A stretch of 64,000 bases of DNA from Streptomyces sp. NBC_01231 (GCA_035999765.1 CP108521.1:4774001-4838000); one strand, 5' to 3'; shown: positions 52,960-62,385, counted from the stretch's first letter. Made by a program: numbers and translations. The notes: generated by a model not told the origin, from the sequence alone.

Positions 52960-54292
52960 GGTGGGAGCGTACGCGACGGCGGTACGCCTGGGTCGCCGCC
53001 GTGTAGACGTCCGCCGTGGCGGCGGCCGCGGTGTCCCAGCCGAAGGACTGCGCGTGCCGGGCGGCTGCCTCGCCCATCCGTGCCGGGCGCGCGGGGTCGT
53101 CGGCGAAGTCGCGCAGCACGCGCGCGTAGTCGGCGGGATTGTGTCCTCGTACGAGCACACCCGTCTCTTCGTCGCGTACGGCCACCGGAAGTCCGCCGAC
53201 CGCGGCGGCGAGCACCGGCGTCCCGGCCGCCTGTGCCTCTATGGCGACCAGGCCGAAGGACTCGCTGTAGGACGGCACGACGAGCACGGACGCGGCGCGG
53301 AACCAGTCGGCGAGCTGCTCCTGGCCGACTGGCGGCTGGAACCGTACGACATCCGCGATGCCGAGCCGGGACGCCAGCTTCTGCAGGCCCTCGGGCTTGG
53401 CGAGGCCGCTGCCGCTGGGGCCGCCGACGACCGGGACGACGATCTGCGAGCGCAGGTCGGGACGCTCGTCGAGGAGGACGGCGACCGCGCGCAGCAGCAC
53501 GTCCGGCGCCTTCAGGGGCTGGATGCGGCCTGCGAAGACGGGGACCAGGGCGTCCTGCGGGAGGCCGAGTCGGGCGCGGGCGGCGGCGCGGCCGTCGGCG
53601 GGGCGGAAGCGTTCGAGGTTCACGCCGGGGTGGACCACGGCGACGTTGGCGGGATCGGCGGCGTAGTGCCGTACGAGTTCCTCGCGCTCCTCGGCCGTGT
53701 TCGCGATCAGACGGTCGGCGGCGGCGACGATCTGGGTCTCGCCGATGACGCGGGCGGCGGGCTCGGGGGTGTCGCCGTCGGCGAGGTTGGCGTTCTTGAC
53801 CTTGGCCATGGTGTGCATGGCGTGCACCAGGGGGGCGCCCCAGCGCTGGGCGGCGAGCCAGCCGACGTGGCCGGAGAGCCAGTAGTGGGAGTGCACGAGG
53901 TCGTAGTACCCGGGGCGGTGGCCGGCCCAGGCCTGCATCACGCCGTGCGTGAAGGCGCACAGCTGGGCGGGGAGCTCCTCCTTGGCGAGGCCCTCGTAGG
54001 GGCCCGCGTCGACGTGCCGGACGAGGACGCCGGGCGCGAGTTCGACAGCCGGCGGGAGAGCGGCGGTCGTCGCGCGCGTGAAGATCTCCACCTCGATGTT
54101 GATCGCGGCGAGGCGCTGCGCGAGCTCCACGATGTAGACGTTCATGCCGCCGGCGTCGCCGGTGCCCGGCTGGTGGAGCGGTGAGGTGTGCACGGAAAGC
54201 ATGGCGACGCGGCGGGGGCGACGGTGCGGCAGTCGCAGTCGCGGGGGCACCGCCACAGAGCGTCGCCCGAGCCTGCTGGCGTACTGGCTCAC
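52952..54292 (-). CDS. mshA: MshA, D-inositol-3-phosphate glycosyltransferase (mycothiol pathway)
   Basis: 446 residues from GTG 54292 ([12 protein letters not shown]). GT-B family 4 fold: [32 protein letters not shown] is the acceptor/UDP-GlcNAc loop with Gly-rich turn, and [28 protein letters not shown] and [22 protein letters not shown] (donor E-x7-E region) are the family blocks. It joins GlcNAc from UDP-GlcNAc to 1L-myo-inositol-1-phosphate, the first step of mycothiol synthesis. Transcribed with the YbjN gene. Confidence 0.95.
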   Translation of the reverse strand: MSQYASRLGRRSVAVPPRLRLPHRRPRRVAMLSVHTSPLHQPGTGDAGGMNVYIVELAQRLAAINIEVEIFTRATTAALPPAVELAPGVLVRHVDAGPYEGLAKEELPAQLCAFTHGVMQAWAGHRPGYYDLVHSHYWLSGHVGWLAAQRWGAPLVHAMHTMAKVKNANLADGDTPEPAARVIGETQIVAAADRLIANTAEEREELVRHYAADPANVAVVHPGVNLERFRPADGRAAARARLGLPQDALVPVFAGRIQPLKAPDVLLRAVAVLLDERPDLRSQIVVPVVGGPSGSGLAKPEGLQKLASRLGIADVVRFQPPVGQEQLADWFRAASVLVVPSYSESFGLVAIEAQAAGTPVLAAAVGGLPVAVRDEETGVLVRGHNPADYARVLRDFADDPARPARMGEAAARHAQSFGWDTAAAATADVYTAATQAYRRRVRSHHG

Positions 54293-54652
54293 GTGGCCCC
54301 TCCTAGCTGCGGGCAAGCCGGACGGAGGGTGCGGCGCGCCCTCCAAGGGAGGCAACACCGGAGTGGGGGCTTCCCATTCCGGGCGGGAGGGTTTTTGCCG
54401 AGGTATTACCAGGTTTCGCTCAACCGTTCGAGGGCGGGATGCGTGGACCTTGGAGCCACCTCCGAGTGATCGGCGTCGGGCGATCAGCGAACGGCGGATC
54501 GGCGCCCGGGTGACCGGCGGGCCGAGCGCCCAGGCCGGCGGTACGAACGCCCAGGCCGGCGGGCCGAGCGCCCAGGCGGCGGGGCGAGCGGCCCGACTCC
54601 TGGACCGATTGCCCGGCCAAGAGGACCAAGCGGCCCGCATACCCTCGTACCC
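54293..54652. repeat. 360-bp gap with three 21-bp tandem repeats
   Basis: Between divergent mshA and the methyltransferase gene. Three exact-length units CCGGCGGGCCGAGCGCCCAGG (54514-54534, 54535-54555 with four changes, 54556-54576), then a degenerate fourth. The rest should hold the mshA and methyltransferase promoters. No gene is seen. Confidence 0.8.
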
Positions 54653-55465
54653 ATGACATCCCGCGCAGCGACCCGCCCCGTGGGCACGGTCACGCGCGGG
54701 ACCACCAATCCCAATCGGCTCCGCCGTATGGATCGCTGGATCGCGGCGGTGCACGGGGCCGAGCTGCGCCGCGCCGTCGACCCCGTGGCCGTCGACCTCG
54801 GCTACGGTGCCGCCCCCTGGACGGCCGTCGAGCTCCTTGCCCGCCTTCGCACGGCGGCGCCACGCGCGCGCGTGGTCGGCGTCGAGATCGAACCGGCGCG
54901 GGTCGCGGCGGCGCGGCCGTACGAACGGGACGGGCTCGTCTTCCGGCATGGCGGCTTCGAGATCCCGGTCTCCGGGCGGCCGCTGCTCATCCGGGCCGCC
55001 AACGTACTGCGCCAGTACGACGAGGGTGAGGTCGCCGCCGTATGGGAGCGGCTGTGCGCCCGCCTCGCCCCGGCCGCCGGGAACTCCCGCGGCGGGCTGC
55101 TCGTCGAGGGGACCTGCGACGAGATCGGGCGCCGGCACGTATGGGTGGCACTCGGTCCGCGGGGGCCCCGCACGGTCACCTTCGCGACCCGGCTGGGTTC
55201 GCTGGAGCGGCCCTCGGACCTCGCGGAACGGCTGCCGAAGGCGCTCATCCACCGCAACATCCCCGGTGAACCGGTGCACACCTTCCTGCGCGACTTCGAC
55301 CGCGCCTGGGCGGCCGCCGCACCCTACGCCTCCTACGGCGCCCGCCAGCGCTGGCTCCGGACGGTGCGGGACCTCACGGCCGACTGGCCGGTGACCGACG
55401 GGCCGGCGCGGTGGCGGCAGGGTGAAGTGACGGTGGCGTGGGAGGCGTTGGCGCCGCGCACCTGA
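54653..55465 (+). CDS. Class I SAM-dependent methyltransferase-like protein
   Basis: 270 residues. [24 protein letters not shown] is motif I (E/DxGxG variant), [17 protein letters not shown] is motif II with the acidic residue that binds the SAM ribose. The middle part [21 protein letters not shown] and the C-terminal [20 protein letters not shown] follow the fold order. The C-terminal half carries a long W/R-rich helix region. Substrate is unknown. Divergent from mshA. Confidence 0.82.
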   Translation: MTSRAATRPVGTVTRGTTNPNRLRRMDRWIAAVHGAELRRAVDPVAVDLGYGAAPWTAVELLARLRTAAPRARVVGVEIEPARVAAARPYERDGLVFRHGGFEIPVSGRPLLIRAANVLRQYDEGEVAAVWERLCARLAPAAGNSRGGLLVEGTCDEIGRRHVWVALGPRGPRTVTFATRLGSLERPSDLAERLPKALIHRNIPGEPVHTFLRDFDRAWAAAAPYASYGARQRWLRTVRDLTADWPVTDGPARWRQGEVTVAWEALAPRT

Positions 55466-55671
55466 CCCGTCCGGCTTCCCGGCCCCGGGAACGATCTCCA
55501 TGAGTCGTTCGTCACACAGGCGGGGAGATCGCCATACGGGGGACGGGAAGGGGGGAAGGACTCGCTTTGCCGACGCGCGCAACGACCTCTGTCGTTTTGC
55601 ACGCCTACGTGACACGATCCCCAGACGTCCGTAAGTTACTGACGGTAAATCAGTTTTTTGGGGGCAGAGGT
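55466..55671 (+). promoter_or_regulatory. NlpC/P60 gene leader with TTAC-N5-GTAA site
   Basis: 206 bp. A TTAC-TGACG-GTAA inverted repeat occurs at 55636-55648, about 25 bp above the ATG, in an AT-rich patch; it may be an operator that overlaps the transcription start or leader. No ydaO-type riboswitch was recognised by eye. Confidence 0.45.
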
Positions 55672-56751
55672 ATGAGAGCGGGCAAGCGCGGGCTGATCAC
55701 AGCGGCCGTGACCGTCGTCTGCGCGGTCACCGTACTGGCGGCGCCAGGCACCGCGTTCGCGGCTCCGACCCCCACGCCGTCCCCGACCACGACCCCGTCC
55801 TTGGCAGCTCCGCCCGACAAGGACCTTGAGGCCGTACGCGAGAAACTGGACGCCCTCTATCACGACGCGGCGGTCGCCACGGACGCGTACAACGCCGCCG
55901 AGGAGAAGGCCGAGAAGCAGTCGGCCGACATCGTCGCCCTGGCCAAGAAGATCGTCGAGGGCAAGGAGAGGCTGGACCGGCTGAAGGACCGCGCGGGCGC
56001 CGCGGCCCGCTCCCAGTACCGCGGCGGCGGGCTGCCGGACGAGGCGCGGTTGATGCTCAGCGACAACCCTCAGCAATTTCTCGACGGTGCGGGCCGGGTG
56101 ATCCAGGGCCAGCGCGCGACCAAGGGCCTGATCGGGGAAATGTCCCGCACCCAGCAGGACTTGGAGCAGTACTCCAAGGACGCCTCCGCCCAGTGGAGGA
56201 AGCTGGAGGAGGGCCGCAAGGCCAAGGCGGCCGCCAAGAAGGAGATCAAGAAGCAGATCGCGGCGGCCGAGAAGCTCGAGTCCAAGCTGGAGAAGAAGGA
56301 GAAGGAACGCCTCGCCGAGCTGGAGAAGAAGGCCGCGCTCAAGGCCCAGACCGCCTGGCTCGGCTCCGGCATCCTCGACGAGATCAAGGGCGACGCCTCC
56401 GCGCAGGGCAGGAAGGCGGTGGAGTTCGCCACGGCCCAGATGGGCAAACCGTACGAATGGGGCGCCGAGGGCCCGGACACGTACGACTGCTCGGGCCTGA
56501 CCTCACAGGCCTGGGCGAGCGCCGGCAACACGATCCCACGCACCTCGCAGCAGCAGTGGCAGCAGTTGAAGCACGTGGCCGTCGAGGACATGCGCCCCGG
56601 AGACCTCATCATCTACTTCGCCGACGCCAGCCATGTCGCGATGTACGTGGGCGACGGCGCGATCGTGCACGCCCCGCGGCCGGGGCGGACGGTGACCGTC
56701 GCCGGGGCGGGGACGATGCCGATACTCGGGGTGGTGCGGCCGGGTGCGTGA
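55672..56751 (+). CDS. Secreted RipA-like NlpC/P60 peptidoglycan endopeptidase
   Basis: 359 residues from ATG 55672 (AGAGG upstream). Signal peptide [31 protein letters not shown] long coiled coil spans about 55-235 ([63 protein letters not shown]). The C-terminal NlpC/P60 domain has Cys in [13 protein letters not shown], His in [12 protein letters not shown] and [13 protein letters not shown] between. It cuts stem-peptide bonds during growth and division or sporulation. Architecture is that of RipA and Streptomyces Swl/NlpC hydrolases, whose coiled coil holds the enzyme inactive until bound by partners. Confidence 0.93.
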   Translation: MRAGKRGLITAAVTVVCAVTVLAAPGTAFAAPTPTPSPTTTPSLAAPPDKDLEAVREKLDALYHDAAVATDAYNAAEEKAEKQSADIVALAKKIVEGKERLDRLKDRAGAAARSQYRGGGLPDEARLMLSDNPQQFLDGAGRVIQGQRATKGLIGEMSRTQQDLEQYSKDASAQWRKLEEGRKAKAAAKKEIKKQIAAAEKLESKLEKKEKERLAELEKKAALKAQTAWLGSGILDEIKGDASAQGRKAVEFATAQMGKPYEWGAEGPDTYDCSGLTSQAWASAGNTIPRTSQQQWQQLKHVAVEDMRPGDLIIYFADASHVAMYVGDGAIVHAPRPGRTVTVAGAGTMPILGVVRPGA

Positions 56752-57106
56752 GCGTCCCTGGGGTGGTGCGGCCGGACGAGCTGGTGGCCACGGGGTGCGG
56801 CCGGGTATGTGAGCGGCCACGGAACCGTTCAGCCGAGTGCGTGAGCGGCCACGGGTGACAAGGGACACGTGACCTGGCGCACCTCAAACCTGTCGCCGAC
56901 GTGACGTTCGTCATCCCGACGCGGCAGTCGACCTGTCCAACTGCGGTAGGGAACGCGGCATATGACAGCGGCCAGCGTGCGGACAGCGTGCGGACAGCGT
57001 GCCGTACGCCATTCCGTTGCGGCGCCGACTACCGCTATGGTCCCCGTCGGTAGGTCGAGGTCCCTCGCCCTGCCATGCCCGCGGGGGGAGGGAAGGAACC
57101 AAGACG
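56752..57106. repeat. 355-bp gap with short tandem repeats
   Basis: Contains GTGAGCGGCCACGG-type repeats around 56808-56856 and 2.6 tandem copies of AGCGTGCGGAC (56974-57006). Otherwise promoter of the phosphatase gene is expected here. No gene is seen. Confidence 0.6.
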
Positions 57107-58717
57107 ATGCCCGTACCCGTACCGCGGCAGAGAGCGATCCCGGCCGTGGAGAGTGGTCAGGCGCAGGCCGCGTCCTCAGGCACCGGCCCTTCGAAGGAAG
57201 GGGCCCCGTACGAGTCGGCCCCCGCCCGGAACACCGCGGCCGTGCCCTCTGGCCGCACCACCACCACTGCCACAGCCATGACCGGCCCGGATGGCCCGGC
57301 CGGCACGCGTGGCTCCGCCGACGGCACAGGCCAGGTCGGCGACATCGGCGCGACCGGCCAGACCGGCTCATCCGGCTCGGCCGACGGCTCCAGCGGCTCT
57401 TGCGGCCCCAGCGGCTCCACCAGCACCGCAAGCACCACTGCCACCACCCCCAGCAGCACAGGCACCAACGCAGGCACCAACGCAGGTACCGGCACCGGCA
57501 CCGGCACCGGCACCACCAAAGCCACCGGCGTCATCGCCCCCACCGGCACCAACCTCACCCTGCTGGTGATCGAGGACGATCCCGGCGGCTCCACGGTCGT
57601 GCCCGAGTTGCTGGACTCGGCCGGCAGGCCGATCCGTGTGCGCACCGCCCGCAACCTCACCGAGGCGGCGCGGCTGCTCACCGACGACGTCCACTGCATC
57701 CTGCTGGACCTCGCGCTGCCCGCGGCCGGCCGGGCCCAGGCAGACGACGAGCTCGCCGTGCTCCGGCATGTGCTGGAGCTCGCGCCCCGGCACGCCGTCC
57801 TCGCGCTCACCGCGTCCGGCGACGCCGAGCGCGGCGCCGAGGCGGTGCGTGTGGGCGCCCAGGACTACCTGTTCCGGGACGAACTGGACGGTCGGCTGCT
57901 GAGCCGGGCGATCCGGTACGCGGTGGAGCGGAAGCGTTCCGACACGGCCGAGCGACGCCTCGCCGAGGGCCGGATGCGCGCCCAGGAGAACCGCCGCCTG
58001 GAACGCGGCCTGCTGCCCACCCCCCTCCTGGAGGGCTCCTCGCTCCGCTTCGCCGCCCGCTACCGTCCGGGCCGTTCGCGTGCCCTGCTCGGCGGCGACT
58101 TCTACGACACCGTCCGCACCCCGGACGGCACGGTCCACGCGATGATCGGTGACGTCAGCGGGCACGGCCCGGACGAGGCGGCGCTCGGTGTGGAGCTGCG
58201 TATCGCCTGGCGGGCGCTGACACTGGCGGGCCTGTGCGGCGACCAGCTGCTCGGCACGCTCCAGCAGGTCCTGGAGCACGAGCGCTCCGACGAGGAGATC
58301 TTCGCGACGCTGTGCACGGTGGACATCGCTCCCGACGGCCGCCGCGCGGGCCTGTGCCTCGCGGGCCACCCGGCCCCGCTGATCGCCCGCCCCGGCCGGC
58401 CCGCACGACTGCTCCCGCAAGAGAACAACGGCCCCGCCCTCGGCCTGCTCCCCGGCGCCCGCTGGCCGCGGATGCAGGTGGAGCTGGGTGCCGAGTGGAG
58501 CCTGATGCTCTACACCGACGGTCTGATCGAGGGCCATATCGGCCAGGGCCGGGAGCGGCTCGGCCAGGACGGCATGGTGGAGATGGTCCGCCGTCAGCTC
58601 TCCGCGGGGTTGCGCGGGGAGGAGTTGCTGCGGGCCACGGTGAACGAGGCGCGCGATCTCAACGGCGGCGAGCTCACCGATGACGTGGCGGTGCTGTTGC
58701 TCGACCGGACGGGCTGA
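57107..58717 (+). CDS. Receiver-domain PP2C phosphatase (RsbU/SpoIIE type)
   Basis: 536 residues from ATG 57107 behind GGGGGGAGGGAAGGA. Residues 1-165 are a Thr/Gly/Ser repeat linker (TNAGTNAGTGTGTGTGTT). Receiver domain about 170-290: LTLLVIEDDPGG with the acidic pair, and phospho-Asp in HCILLDLALP. A helix region (about 295-325) leads to the PP2C fold: ALLGGDFYD and MIGDVSGHGPDEAALGVELRIAW (metal Asp residues), ending LTDDVAVLLLDRTG. It would dephosphorylate an anti-sigma antagonist in answer to a histidine kinase; the kinase is not in the window. Confidence 0.92.
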   Translation: MPVPVPRQRAIPAVESGQAQAASSGTGPSKEGAPYESAPARNTAAVPSGRTTTTATAMTGPDGPAGTRGSADGTGQVGDIGATGQTGSSGSADGSSGSCGPSGSTSTASTTATTPSSTGTNAGTNAGTGTGTGTGTTKATGVIAPTGTNLTLLVIEDDPGGSTVVPELLDSAGRPIRVRTARNLTEAARLLTDDVHCILLDLALPAAGRAQADDELAVLRHVLELAPRHAVLALTASGDAERGAEAVRVGAQDYLFRDELDGRLLSRAIRYAVERKRSDTAERRLAEGRMRAQENRRLERGLLPTPLLEGSSLRFAARYRPGRSRALLGGDFYDTVRTPDGTVHAMIGDVSGHGPDEAALGVELRIAWRALTLAGLCGDQLLGTLQQVLEHERSDEEIFATLCTVDIAPDGRRAGLCLAGHPAPLIARPGRPARLLPQENNGPALGLLPGARWPRMQVELGAEWSLMLYTDGLIEGHIGQGRERLGQDGMVEMVRRQLSAGLRGEELLRATVNEARDLNGGELTDDVAVLLLDRTG

Positions 58718-58763
58718 ACGGAAACCCGCCTCTCAGGTCCCCGCGCTCCCCCTTCGGGACGCT

Positions 58764-59117
58764 TCAGCGGCCGCCGTTGTAAGGGCCGTACGGACCGTCG
58801 CTGCTGGAGCCACCGCGTCGGCTGCGGCCCCCGCCGGGCAGGCCGCGCAGGGCGGGTCGCACGTCGACCATGTACACGATCGTCGCGACGAGGCCGATGA
58901 TCGGCAGGAACGACAGGATGTTGAAGATCAGGTTCACCACGAACGCGAGCCCCAGGACGATCAGCCAGAAGGGCTTGGTCTTCTTGTCGGCCGCGCGGTA
59001 GGCGTCCTCGCGGCGCGTGGCGGCGTCGATCAGCGCGAAGCCGCTGAAAAGGATCAGGGCGACGCTCAGCAGCCACATGAACCCTGCGAAACCCTGCATC
59101 AGCACTACGTCCACCAC
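58764..59117 (-). CDS. DUF2516 membrane protein
   Basis: 117 residues. Two to three membrane helices: MVDVVLMQGFAGFMWLLSVALILFSGFALIDAATRRE (about 5-30), KPFWLIVLGLAFVVNLIFNILSFLPIIGLVATIVYMVDVRPALRGL (about 48-90), and a Gly/Arg/Ser tail. Matches the actinobacterial DUF2516 family; role unknown. Usually the last gene of a cluster with the HbhA-like and XRE genes, as here, but a hairpin lies between them. Confidence 0.9.
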   Translation of the reverse strand: MVDVVLMQGFAGFMWLLSVALILFSGFALIDAATRREDAYRAADKKTKPFWLIVLGLAFVVNLIFNILSFLPIIGLVATIVYMVDVRPALRGLPGGGRSRRGGSSSDGPYGPYNGGR

Positions 59118-59179
59118 CAGACTCGGCTTGTCTTCACGCGGTCACCGTACCCGTTCCCGGAATCCCGCTACCCGGAGAA

Positions 59180-59210
59180 CGGGCCGGGCACTCCGAGAGT
59201 GCCCGGCCCG
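59180..59210 (-). terminator. Hairpin terminator after the HbhA-like gene
   Basis: CGGGCCGGGCACTC (59180-59193) and GAGTGCCCGGCCCG (59197-59210): perfect 14-bp stem, 3-nt loop, 20 bp past the stop of the minus-strand HbhA-like gene. Confidence 0.9.
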
Positions 59211-59229
59211 TGATCCGTACCGCGGTGCC

Positions 59230-59967
59230 TCACTTGGCGGGCGGCGTGGTCTTCTTGGCGGTGCTGGTGGGGGTGGCCTTGCGGGCCGGGGTTGCCTTCT
59301 TCGCCTCTGGCTTCTTCGCCGGGGCGGGCACGGTCTTGGCCTCGGTGGGCTTCGGCACGGTCTTGACCGGGGCGGGCTTCGGCTCGGCCTTGACGGCGGA
59401 GGGCTTCGGCTCGGTCCTGACCGGGGTCGGCGCCGGCTTCGGCTGAGCGCTGGGCTCGGCGTTCGGCTCGACGGCGATCGCCAGGTCCTCGATCTCCTCG
59501 GCGGCCTCGCCGCGCCAGGTCCGCACGGTCTGCTCGCCGTGCTCGGCGACCTTCTCGTACGTCTCGCGGGCCTTGACGGCGTACTCGGCGGCGACGCCGA
59601 CGCCGCGCAGGGCGAAGTCCTGGGCGCTCTCGCCGAGCTTCTTCAGGTCGGAGTCGAGGGTGCTGCCGAGCTTCTTCAGGTCACCGTCGAGGGTGCCGAG
59701 GAACTCGCCGACCTTGGCCTGGATGCTCTCCTGCGCCTCCTTGGCCTTGGCACTGGCCTCCTTGGCGCGCGCCTGGGCCTTCTCCTGGACGGTCTTGGGG
59801 TCGGTGCCGCGCACGGCCTCGATCCGCGCAGGGGCCTCGGCGCGCAGCTGCTCGACCAGACCGGGCACCTTCTTGGCCTGCTGAAGGGCCAGGTCGGCGG
59901 TGCCGGCGGCGAAGTAGAGCGGAGTCGGGTCGCTGAGGGTCTTGCGCAGGTCGTCGGTGATGGCCAT
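59230..59967 (-). CDS. HbhA-like protein with Lys/Pro/Ala-rich C-terminus
   Basis: 245 residues. N-terminal 1-160 is a charged coiled coil (DDLRKTLSDPTPLYFAAGTADLALQQAKKVPGLVEQLRAEAP is the family start, then AKEASAKAKEAQESIQAKVGEF). The C-terminal about 85 residues are KPAPTPVRTEPKPSAVKAEPKPAPVKTVPKP and KKATPARKATPTSTAKKTTPPAK, a basic histone H1-like tail. In mycobacteria HbhA binds heparan sulfate and DNA; Streptomyces homologues have been linked with nucleoid association. Downstream of the XRE regulator on the same strand, 77 bp after it. Confidence 0.85.
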   Translation of the reverse strand: MAITDDLRKTLSDPTPLYFAAGTADLALQQAKKVPGLVEQLRAEAPARIEAVRGTDPKTVQEKAQARAKEASAKAKEAQESIQAKVGEFLGTLDGDLKKLGSTLDSDLKKLGESAQDFALRGVGVAAEYAVKARETYEKVAEHGEQTVRTWRGEAAEEIEDLAIAVEPNAEPSAQPKPAPTPVRTEPKPSAVKAEPKPAPVKTVPKPTEAKTVPAPAKKPEAKKATPARKATPTSTAKKTTPPAK

Positions 59968-60044
59968 GGTGATGGTCCTCCCGGATTCGCTTTCGGCTGA
60001 GGGTTTTGTGGTCCGCAGTCAGGCGGCCGGCGCCCTGGTCCGGC

Positions 60045-60605
60045 TCAACTGGCCGTCTGCTGCGGGTCGGCGTCATTGCCGCCGGTTGTACGGGTACGTC
60101 GGGTGGGCGTGCGCCCGCCCGCCGTGCGGGTCTCTCGTACGGCGAGGTCACCGTTGCGGACGGCCGGGTCGCCGTCACTCAGGGCATCGTCACCCGGAGC
60201 GCCGACCTTGACCCCTATGTCCGTCTCGTCGTCCTCCTGGCCCGCTTCGTCGATCCCGAACCCGTTCTCCTTGCGGAAGGACTCGTAGATCTGGAGCAGC
60301 ACCTGCTTCTGCCGCTCGTTCAGCGTGGGATCGGCGAGGAGGACCGCACGCGTCTCCACCTCGTCGCGGTCCCGCTCGGCGTCGAGAATGCCGGCCCGCA
60401 CGTACAACGTCTCGGCGGAGATCCGCAGGGCCTTGGCGACCTGCTGCAGCACCTCCGCGCTCGGCTTGCGCAGCCCGCGCTCGATCTGGCTCAGATAAGG
60501 ATTGGACACCCCGGCGGCGTCGGCGAGCTGCCTGAGCGAGAGCTGCGCGGTGCGCCGCTGCTCGCGCAGATAGTCACCGAGGTTGCCGACGTTGAGAGAT
60601 GCCAT
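60045..60605 (-). CDS. XRE-family helix-turn-helix regulator
   Basis: 186 residues from ATG 60605. HTH_3 domain about 8-65: LGDYLREQRRTAQLSLRQLADAAGVSNPYLSQIERGLRKPSAEVLQQVAKAL. The linker region (66-115) has VETRAVLLADPTLNERQKQVLLQIYESFRKENGF, typical of this conserved actinobacterial group. The last 65 residues are an Asp/Thr/Arg-rich unstructured tail. It lies upstream of the HbhA-like gene, probably in one transcript, and has its own palindromic operator candidate 26 bp above the start. Confidence 0.92.
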   Translation of the reverse strand: MASLNVGNLGDYLREQRRTAQLSLRQLADAAGVSNPYLSQIERGLRKPSAEVLQQVAKALRISAETLYVRAGILDAERDRDEVETRAVLLADPTLNERQKQVLLQIYESFRKENGFGIDEAGQEDDETDIGVKVGAPGDDALSDGDPAVRNGDLAVRETRTAGGRTPTRRTRTTGGNDADPQQTAS

Positions 60606-60631
60606 GCGTCCACCTTGCACCACCCGCGCTA

Positions 60632-60659
60632 ACTTTTGCAAGCACCCGCTTGCAAAAGT
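60632..60659 (-). promoter_or_regulatory. Palindromic operator candidate above the XRE gene
   Basis: ACTTTTGCAAGC (60632-60643), ACCC spacer, GCTTGCAAAAGT (60648-60659): perfect 12-bp arms in an AT-rich patch 27 bp from the start codon, over the expected promoter; autoregulation by the XRE protein is likely. Confidence 0.75.
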
Positions 60660-60801
60660 GCGCCACGCCACGCCGAGGTCCACCCGAGTGCCCCAATCTC
60701 ACCCACCGACGCACCCTCCCAGCCTCCGCACCGGCCCCTGCTCCACCCCCTGCGACACCCGGACGCCCGGCGGTGCGTCTCGGCGATCATGGCCCTCCGG
60801 C

Positions 60802-61536
60802 TCACTCCACGACCGGGTCCACGACCGGGGCGCCCGACGGCCGTAACACCCGCCAGTACTGCCGTCGCCTCTCGTCCCTCACCACGACACCGAGACGGGC
60901 AAGTTCCTCCCGAAGCTCCTGGACGTCGTCATCGCCGGGCCCCTTCTTCTCCAACGACTCCTGGCGGGCCCTGAGAACAGCGTTCGCGCCCTCCGGCAGG
61001 CCGGGAGTGCCCGGGACCCAACGCCGGAACGCGTCCTTGTGCGGATCGGCGTCCACCCACACGTACCCGTGCCTGGTGAAAGCGCCGGAGACGCGGCCGG
61101 CGCTCAGGTCGCATTCCTGGCGGGCGAGTTCACCCTCGTCGTGACCGAGCAGGACAAGATGCTTGCCGTCCCGGAACACGGCCGCGACGGCGTCGCGAGA
61201 GAACTCCCGCTCACGGCCCTTGCGGGTGAGGACGACACGGTCGCCCGACAGGCGGATCACCAACTGCTCGTACTGGGCGACAAGTCCGAGCGCCAGCCCC
61301 GCCACCGCGCCGACGGCGGGCAGCACCGGACCGGGAAGGGACTCGACGAGTCCGGCCGGTTCCCGCAGCGGCGCCACGGGCAGGGACACGAGCCAGCCGG
61401 CCAGGAGGTCGACCAGCAGTCCGAGGCCGGCCCCGAGCAGTACGAGAACGACGTAGACACAGACCGTGCTCCACACCGGATCGCGCAGCACGGTGCCACC
61501 CCCTGTACCGCGCTCGGATGCCACTTCCCTGTCCAT
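60802..61536 (-). CDS. Membrane protein (YqeB-like), with TTA codon
   Basis: 244 residues. Two membrane helices, VWSTVCVYVVLVLLGAGLGLLVDLLAGWLVSLP (about 20-52) and LPGPVLPAVGAVAGLALGLVAQY (about 66-88), followed by a soluble domain (about 90-244) with LSGDRVVLTRKGREREFSRDAVAAVFRDGKHLVLL, a PH-like beta sequence. This layout resembles the YqeB family of actinobacterial membrane proteins; role unknown. Codon 231 is TTA (60844-60846), near the C-terminus, so full-length protein may need bldA. Single gene; the TetR gene is divergent. Confidence 0.7.
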   Translation of the reverse strand: MDREVASERGTGGGTVLRDPVWSTVCVYVVLVLLGAGLGLLVDLLAGWLVSLPVAPLREPAGLVESLPGPVLPAVGAVAGLALGLVAQYEQLVIRLSGDRVVLTRKGREREFSRDAVAAVFRDGKHLVLLGHDEGELARQECDLSAGRVSGAFTRHGYVWVDADPHKDAFRRWVPGTPGLPEGANAVLRARQESLEKKGPGDDDVQELREELARLGVVVRDERRRQYWRVLRPSGAPVVDPVVE

Positions 61537-61623
61537 GCCCCTGCCCCCTTGGTCTTGATCTCTTGTTCCTGGCCCTCTGCGCCAGTCTGTCTCTGTCCGT
61601 TCCTGACGCTGCCGTAATAATAA

Positions 61624-61637
61624 ACCGAGTCCTCGGT
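61624..61637. promoter_or_regulatory. Small palindrome above the TetR gene
   Basis: ACCGAG-TC-CTCGGT at 61624-61637, in an AT-rich divergent region, 86 bp above the TetR start; size and place fit a TetR-type operator. Confidence 0.5.
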
Positions 61638-61722
61638 CTAGTATTGTTGTCGAAGACTATCGGGGATCGGTCGTGGACCGAAGGAACCGAGAACCGCAGG
61701 ATCAAGAAGGAGACAGGCCCCG

Positions 61723-62331
61723 ATGAGGACGGTCGACCCCGCCAAGCACCGGGCCCGGCGCCGGCACATCATCAACGTCGCGGCCGAACTCTTCGCCGCC
61801 AAGGGCTTCGAGCGCACCACCACCGCGGAAATCTGCAGGGCCGCCGGCATGAGCGCGGGCAACCTGTTCCACTACTTCCCCAACAAGCGCGCGATCTTCC
61901 ACGCCGTCTTCGAGGACGACGAACCGGACGGCGGCGCGACCAAGGCCGAGCGACTCGCCGCCGCCCGCGCCTCCGACGACCCGTGGAAAGCCCTCCTCGA
62001 CACCGTGGACCTGCTCGCCGCTCCCGCCACCGAGCCGCTGGTCCCCGCCCTGGTCATGGAGGCGATGGTGCAGGCCTATCGCGACCCCGAACTCGAGGCG
62101 CTGCTGAGCCGTGACAACGACGAGGAGCGGTCCACCGTCACCACTCTGCTGCGCGACGCAGGGGCGGCCGGGCAGATCGATCCCGCCCTGGACCCGGACG
62201 ACACGGCGGCGTGGGTCATGGCGCTCATCGCCGCCCTCTACACCAGCGCGGCCACCGACCCGTCCTTCCGCCCGGCCGACCAACTCCCCACCCTGCGCCT
62301 GATCCTCGAACGCTTCCTCCGGCGAACCTGA
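61723..62331 (+). CDS. TetR-family transcriptional regulator
   Basis: 202 residues. HTH about 14-60: HIINVAAELFAAKGFERTTTAEICRAAGMSAGNLFHYFPNKRAIF is the TetR signature. The ligand-binding domain (about 65-200) carries ATEPLVPALVMEAMVQAYRDPELEALLSRDNDEERSTVTTLL, resembling the TetR_C_6 type. It likely represses itself and perhaps the divergent YqeB-like gene through the small palindrome at 61624. A 13-bp tandem array starts exactly at its stop codon. Confidence 0.9.
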   Translation: MRTVDPAKHRARRRHIINVAAELFAAKGFERTTTAEICRAAGMSAGNLFHYFPNKRAIFHAVFEDDEPDGGATKAERLAAARASDDPWKALLDTVDLLAAPATEPLVPALVMEAMVQAYRDPELEALLSRDNDEERSTVTTLLRDAGAAGQIDPALDPDDTAAWVMALIAALYTSAATDPSFRPADQLPTLRLILERFLRRT

Positions 62332-62379
62332 CGCGAGGTCCTGACGCGAGGTCCTGACGCGAGGTCCCGACGCGAGGCG
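62328..62379. repeat. Four tandem 13-bp repeats, CTGACGCGAGGTC
   Basis: Units at 62328-62340, 62341-62353 and 62354-62366 are identical; the fourth (62367-62379) is CCGACGCGAGGCG. They begin in the TetR stop codon. Confidence 0.95.
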
Positions 62380-62385
62380 TCCACG

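Noticed and set aside
52952..55615. 887-codon extension of mshA across the methyltransferase gene
   Set aside because: The extension is antisense to a clear methyltransferase and has no family match; GTG 54292 gives the expected mshA start.
55466..55671. Cyclic di-AMP (ydaO) riboswitch above the NlpC/P60 gene
   Set aside because: Such switches precede wall-hydrolase genes in actinobacteria, but I could not find the paired helices here by eye.
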